Shown: piece after piece, positions 15,846-18,350 of the stretch
How the letters are laid out: each line of letters starts with the position of its first letter
Position numbering within the stretch: the first letter of the stretch is position 1
NCBI GenBank assembly: GCA_051004015.1
Contig: JBPCKT010000122.1
Span: forward strand, 1 to 18,350
Direction of reading: 5' to 3'
Length of the DNA: 18,350 bases
DNA from: SXOA01 sp051004015
GTDB lineage: Bacteria > Planctomycetota > Planctomycetia > Pirellulales > Pirellulaceae
Made by a program: the position numbers and the translations under genes
The notes under the pieces: generated by a model
The model's input: the letters and a program-made list of their open reading frames with translations, nothing else
The model's database searches: none
Told to the model about the DNA's origin: nothing

Positions 15846-15952
15846 GTTTTGGCTGGGCGGCAAAGATTACGGCTCTGTGAACAAGCCTCCGGCACTCCAT
15901 CTGCTTTAGCTTCCAGGAGTTGAATTCCCCTGCCGGTTTGCTTGTCCCCTTT

Positions 15953-16648
15953 ATGATACGACTCTCCACTCTTGATCGCCTCCGGCACTCCGTGCCGGCT
16001 GTGCTCCCTTCGCTCCTCCTTTGCGATTTCGGCAATTTGGAGCGGGAAGTGCGGCAGTTGGAGGACGCGGGCGTGCCGGGCCTGCACCTGGATGTGATGG
16101 ATGGCTCGTTTGTCGCCAACCTCTCCTATGGTATGCCCATCGTTGCGGCCATTCGCCGGCTGACGGACCTTCCGCTCGACGTTCACCTGATGATTCAGCG
16201 GCCGCAGAACTACGTGCGGCAGTTCCGCGAAGCCGGGGCGGATAGCCTCACCATTCATATCGAGGCAGTCGAAGACCCCCGCCCGGTCCTGGAGCAAATC
16301 CGCTCCTTGGGCTGTGGCGCCGGCATCGCCCTCAACCCCCCCACCCCCATCTCCCGCCTGGAAGGCTGCCTGGACCTCTGCGACCTCGTGCTGGTCATGA
16401 GCGTGGAGGCCGGCTTTGGCGGGCAATCGTTCAATCCAGTCGCGCTCGACAAATTGCGGCAAGTCCGCCAAATGGTCGACGCCGACGTGCTGCTGGAAAT
16501 TGACGGCGGCATCGGCCCGGCCACCATCACCCAGGCCAGTGCGGCCGGGGCCCAACTGTTCGTCGTCGGCTCGGCAATCTTTGGCAAACCCGATTATCAG
16601 CAGGCGGTCACGGAATTGACCCGCCTGGCAACCCCACAACCCGTTTAG
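15953..16648 (+). CDS. rpe: Ribulose-phosphate 3-epimerase
   Basis: Rpe interconverts ribulose 5-phosphate and xylulose 5-phosphate in the pentose phosphate pathway. Numbered from ATG 15953, the 231-residue TIM barrel has PSLLLCDF (19-26), LHLDVMDGSF (44-53) with metal ligands His45 and Asp47, DVHLMI (76-81) with His78, a phosphate loop in SVEAGFGGQSF (150-160) and EIDGGI (182-187) with Asp184. In the second loop Glu-Ala stands where many members have Asn-Pro. The start is uncertain: TTG 15920, ATG 15953, GTG 15992 and GTG 16001 are all in frame. The first 13-16 residues from ATG 15953 are encoded by sequence that includes a palindromic repeat, and the family usually begins near residue 14. 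The next gene lies 53 bp downstream. Confidence 0.93.
   Translation: MIRLSTLDRLRHSVPAVLPSLLLCDFGNLEREVRQLEDAGVPGLHLDVMDGSFVANLSYGMPIVAAIRRLTDLPLDVHLMIQRPQNYVRQFREAGADSLTIHIEAVEDPRPVLEQIRSLGCGAGIALNPPTPISRLEGCLDLCDLVLVMSVEAGFGGQSFNPVALDKLRQVRQMVDADVLLEIDGGIGPATITQASAAGAQLFVVGSAIFGKPDYQQAVTELTRLATPQPV
15982..15998. repeat. REP-type palindrome inside the 5' end of rpe
   Basis: CCGGCACTCCGTGCCGG is a perfect 7-bp stem around TCC. It shares the CCGGCAC arm and the ACTCCGT centre with the hairpins of the GTAG-bounded elements. The 14-base string GCCTCCGGCACTCC starting at 15978 also occurs at 15885-15898 upstream. No GTAG border is visible here. Confidence 0.55.
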
Positions 16649-16701
16649 TCGCCACCCGCCAGGCAAGGAGCCGGCGGGCCAGTCAGGACATCCTCTCCCC
16701 T

Positions 16702-17304
16702 ATGGTACGCATCCTCCTCGTCCGCCCCGGCTCCACCGACTTCGATGAGCAAGGCCGGATTAAAGGCACCCTCGACATCCCCCTCAGCGAAGCCGGCAGC
16801 CTGCAAGTCACCCGCATTGTGCAGGAGCTCCGCGAGACCAAAATCGACCAGGTCTATTCCTCCCCTTGCCGCTGTGCCGAGCAAACCGCCGCCATCCTCG
16901 CCGGCGACCACAATCTTCGCGTCAAGAAGCTCAGCGAACTCCAAAACCTCGACCACGGCCTGTGGCACGGCAAACTTGTGGATGAAGTCCGCACCAGCCA
17001 GCCCAAGGTCTACCGCCAACTGCAAGAACACCCGGAAACCGTCTGCCCTCCCGATGGGGAGCCCCTCGGCGTCGCCTTCGACCGCGTCAAAGCCGCCCTG
17101 GAACGCCTACTGAAAAAGAACCGCGCCGGCATCATTGCCCTCGTCGTTCCCGAACCGCTGTATTGCCTCGTCCGCAGCCTGCTAGAGGATGCCGAAGTCG
17201 GCGACCTCTGGAAAGCCGAGTGCGAAGAAGGAGGCTGGCACGCAATCGACGTCGAACCCACGACGGATTTGACCTGGCGAGGGGCGGAACTCTCCAAAGC
17301 TTGA
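16702..17304 (+). CDS. Histidine phosphatase superfamily protein lacking both catalytic histidines
   Basis: The fold of the 200-residue product is that of the phosphoglycerate mutase/histidine phosphatase superfamily: LLVRPGSTDFDEQGRIKGTLDIPLSEAG (5-32), VYSSPCRCAEQTAAIL (51-66), LSELQNLDHGLWHGK (77-91) and a late strand IIALVVPEPLYCLVRSLL (144-161). In active members the first motif is RHG, whose His carries the phosphate, and the late strand ends in SHG, with the second His. Here they read R8-P9-G10 and V149-P150-E151, so both histidines are lost, while Arg57 and Glu79 are kept. It is probably a non-catalytic binding or regulatory protein. It follows rpe by 53 bp on the same strand and may share its transcript. 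The ATG at 16702 has no obvious Shine-Dalgarno. Confidence 0.85.
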   Translation: MVRILLVRPGSTDFDEQGRIKGTLDIPLSEAGSLQVTRIVQELRETKIDQVYSSPCRCAEQTAAILAGDHNLRVKKLSELQNLDHGLWHGKLVDEVRTSQPKVYRQLQEHPETVCPPDGEPLGVAFDRVKAALERLLKKNRAGIIALVVPEPLYCLVRSLLEDAEVGDLWKAECEEGGWHAIDVEPTTDLTWRGAELSKA

Positions 17305-17310
17305 CAGCCC

Positions 17311-17386
17311 GTAGGATGGGACTCCCGTCCCGTCCGTTCTTCTCTTCGCAAGCGGTAAAACGGACGGGACTGGAGTCCCATCCTAC
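17311..17386. repeat. REPIN-like element, copy C, filling a convergent gap
   Basis: Two 26-bp arms (17311-17336 and 17361-17386) are inverted copies with one mismatch, beginning with GTAG and ending with CTAC, around a 24-bp spacer. Each arm holds its own small hairpin of the type GGGACTCCAGTCCC. It fills the space between the convergent phosphatase-like gene (stop 17304) and the hypothetical gene (stop 17383). The right CTAC is GTAG on the minus strand, and its TAG is that gene's stop codon. Its sequence family differs from copies 1, 2, A and B. Confidence 0.8.
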
Positions 17387-17868
17387 TTCCCCGCCGCGAA
17401 CATTTCCGCGTACTCCAGCACCCAGGCGTCAATCAAGTCGTGGAACTTGGCCTCGTCGACCTCTTCCAGCTTCTCGTAGTAGTTGCGATTGAACGCCTCC
17501 TTGTTCCGGATCGTTCCCTTCGCCGCCAACTCCAGCACGTGCAAGGGCGGCGAATACGGCCGCACCGTCATCTCCAGCCGGCTGTAGTTGCTGCTCCGCT
17601 GGCCGCCAACAATCCGCAGGTCATCACGTAAGCACGCCCCGCCCCAACCCTTGTCTCCATAAATCGTCTCGTACTGAAAGCCCGGAAACACGTTCGGCAG
17701 CCGCTTGATGCAGGCCTCGATCTGCTCGGAGAGCCGCAGCCGCAATTGCGAGTGGAGCCGCTTGCACTCCTCCTCGGTCATGGCCCGTTTCTGGGCCTCA
17801 TGCGCACGAGCCTCCCCGCGCTTCTGCCCGCGCTCAATCGCCTGCCGGAGTCGGTCATCAAAGGACAT
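17383..17868 (-). CDS. Conserved-looking hypothetical protein, 161 residues
   Basis: I cannot assign a domain. The protein starts MSFDDRLRQAIERGQKRG, followed by a strongly charged helical stretch (8-56, possible coiled coil), then a compact region with NVFPGFQYETIYGDKGWGGA (59-78), RDDLRIV (81-87), an NYSRLEMTVRPYSP strand pair (94-107), and ends with an acidic helix EEVDEAKFHDLIDAWVLEYAEMF. It has no signal peptide or membrane segment, so it is probably cytoplasmic. I chose ATG 17868 because the longer reading to 18042 would translate a palindromic repeat (17910-17936) and the promoter-like TATAAT region as protein. The coding sequence has normal codon character and a natural beta/alpha pattern, so I think it is real. 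Confidence 0.7.
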   Translation of the reverse strand: MSFDDRLRQAIERGQKRGEARAHEAQKRAMTEEECKRLHSQLRLRLSEQIEACIKRLPNVFPGFQYETIYGDKGWGGACLRDDLRIVGGQRSSNYSRLEMTVRPYSPPLHVLELAAKGTIRNKEAFNRNYYEKLEEVDEAKFHDLIDAWVLEYAEMFAAGK

Positions 17869-17909
17869 GCTGCCCAGTGTAATCCTCGGCCGCCGCGACG
17901 GGAATCGTG

Positions 17910-17936
17910 CCTCACTAGCCCGACGCGCCAGCGAGG
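17910..17936. repeat. Short palindromic repeat upstream of the hypothetical gene
   Basis: CCTCACTAGC (17910-17919) pairs with GCCAGCGAGG (17927-17936), all ten positions pairing once two G-U wobbles (on the minus strand) are allowed, around a 7-nt loop. It lies in the leader of the minus-strand gene, 42 bp before its ATG. Elements of this look are frequent in planctomycete genomes from my general memory, but I cannot verify copies here. Confidence 0.45.
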
Positions 17937-18007
17937 GATTCACGCCCTTGCGCCCGCGCTGGTTGGCTGGGCGAGTTGCGGCGCGATAACCGGCTGATAA
18001 GTCGGCC

Positions 18008-18013
18008 ATTATA
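18008..18013 (-). promoter_or_regulatory. Candidate -10 element (TATAAT) for the hypothetical gene
   Basis: The minus strand reads TATAAT from 18013 to 18008, a perfect -10 hexamer in an otherwise GC-rich leader, with transcription expected to begin near 18001, about 130 nt before ATG 17868. No good -35 lies at 16-18 bp spacing. The TGATACA dyad at 18035-18051 occupies that place instead, centred near -42. Confidence 0.45.
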
Positions 18014-18034
18014 CAGGTTTTCGCCCTCGTGTTT

Positions 18035-18051
18035 TGATACATCCTGTATCA
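18035..18051. promoter_or_regulatory. TGATACA-N3-TGTATCA dyad, candidate operator
   Basis: TGATACATCCTGTATCA is a perfect 7-bp inverted repeat around TCC. The same half-sites recur at 18133-18139 and 18165-18171. The placement next to a TATAAT on the minus strand suggests a transcription factor site, but a hairpin repeat is also possible. Confidence 0.45.
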
Positions 18052-18132
18052 CCCGCCCGCTTGCAACCCCTTGCCCCCCTTCCACTTCCGCCCCATTGCC
18101 GCCCACAACTGGGCCGGTATCAGCGACTTTCA

Positions 18133-18171
18133 TGATACACCCAAGCCCACCCCATTCCGGGGGATGTATCA
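18133..18171. promoter_or_regulatory. Second TGATACA/TGTATCA pair, spaced 25 bp
   Basis: TGATACA (18133-18139) and TGTATCA (18165-18171) face each other across 25 bp. The 10-mer TGATACATCC of the first dyad is repeated exactly on the minus strand at 18171-18162. The pair lies about 100 bp from the first dyad, upstream of an A/T-rich stretch (18173-18236). In the 418 bp between 17869 and 18286 I see no gene, only this, the first dyad, the TATAAT and the palindrome at 17910. Confidence 0.4.
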
Positions 18172-18286
18172 CCGATTTGATAACCTATTTTTCAAACACA
18201 ATTACACAATAACCCAGCCTCTTAGCGGCACATTTTCTTCCCTTACGAGTAGAGTCGAGAAGTGACGCGGTGGTTTAGGAGGCAGT

Positions 18287-18350
18287 TTGTATTCCCTGTT
18301 GCTCGCTCTTTCGTCTGCGAGTGTCACAGTATCGCCACCATGCTCCGTTT
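18287..18350 (+). CDS. Possible start of a gene running off the window
   Basis: AGGAGG (18277-18282) stands 4 nt before a TTG at 18287 that opens a frame still unbroken at the window's end (21 codons). Read from TTG, the peptide starts MYSLLLALSSASVTVS, which resembles a short signal peptide. The strong Shine-Dalgarno is the main support; the rest is out of view. Confidence 0.3.
   Translation, partial: MYSLLLALSSASVTVSPPCSV

Noticed and set aside
15818..16666. 282-codon open frame opposite rpe
   Set aside because: The sense strand carries complete epimerase motifs; the reverse frame has none.
17869..18042. N-terminal extension of the hypothetical protein to ATG 18042
   Set aside because: It would read through a palindrome and a consensus TATAAT as protein, giving a basic, low-complexity stretch that looks like translated leader.
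1..18350. tRNA or rRNA genes
   Set aside because: I saw no cloverleaf-like sequence with a TTCRA arm and matching acceptor stem, and no rRNA-like stretch, though a covariance search would be needed to exclude a divergent tRNA.

Overview
The window is a GC-rich bacterial chromosome segment holding 13 supported protein genes, no RNA genes that I can recognise and no transposase. The best guess for the host is a planctomycete, probably of the Gemmata type. This is an inference from several things: the large membrane-anchored VWA protein with an embedded amidotransferase-like domain, Tat-exported proteins with RRTFLA/RRSLL leaders, a YdiJ-like fused FAD/Fe-S dehydrogenase, and dense GTAG-bounded palindromic repeats between genes. 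No ribosomal RNA or marker alignment backs this.

Layout. Bases 106-3130 (+) hold a flavin-reductase-like protein, the ribosome-associated GTPase HflX, an acylphosphatase and a DUF309 protein. Two-hairpin repeats stand before the flavin reductase gene, between it and hflX, before the acylphosphatase gene and after the DUF309 gene. Bases 3183-8713 (-) hold a likely two-gene unit: a 1056-residue VWA membrane protein followed 23 bp later by the DNA helicase PcrA/UvrD. Bases 8885-9841 (-) encode an NHL-propeller lipoprotein with a Tat leader. Bases 9931-13655 (+) encode a 1000-residue D-2-hydroxyacid dehydrogenase-like fusion and then MoaD and MoaE, the two subunits of molybdopterin synthase. Bases 13650-14747 (-) encode a Tat-exported alpha/beta hydrolase that overlaps moaE tail to tail. 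Bases 14815-17304 (+) encode ScpB (chromosome condensation), ribulose-phosphate 3-epimerase and a histidine-phosphatase homologue that has lost both catalytic histidines. Bases 17383-17868 (-) encode a short hypothetical protein, preceded by a promoter-like TATAAT and TGATACA dyads. A possible new gene begins at the right edge.

Most genes are housekeeping or broadly conserved, and I see no defence island, prophage or biosynthetic cluster. The signal that gene annotation does not explain is the repeat population. At least five elements are bounded by GTAG (or GTAC) and CTAC and enclose two inverted hairpins. In four of them the loops are CTCCG-like and CGGAG-like while the stems differ between copies. 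This is the architecture of REPINs, the paired REP sequences moved by RAYT (TnpA_REP) enzymes. Here they are closely tied to the genes: one appears to supply the Shine-Dalgarno and start codon of hflX, the GTAG of two supplies the TAG stop codon of adjacent genes, two fill the gap between convergent genes, and a related hairpin lies inside the 5' end of rpe. The other notable item is the pseudo-phosphatase next to rpe.
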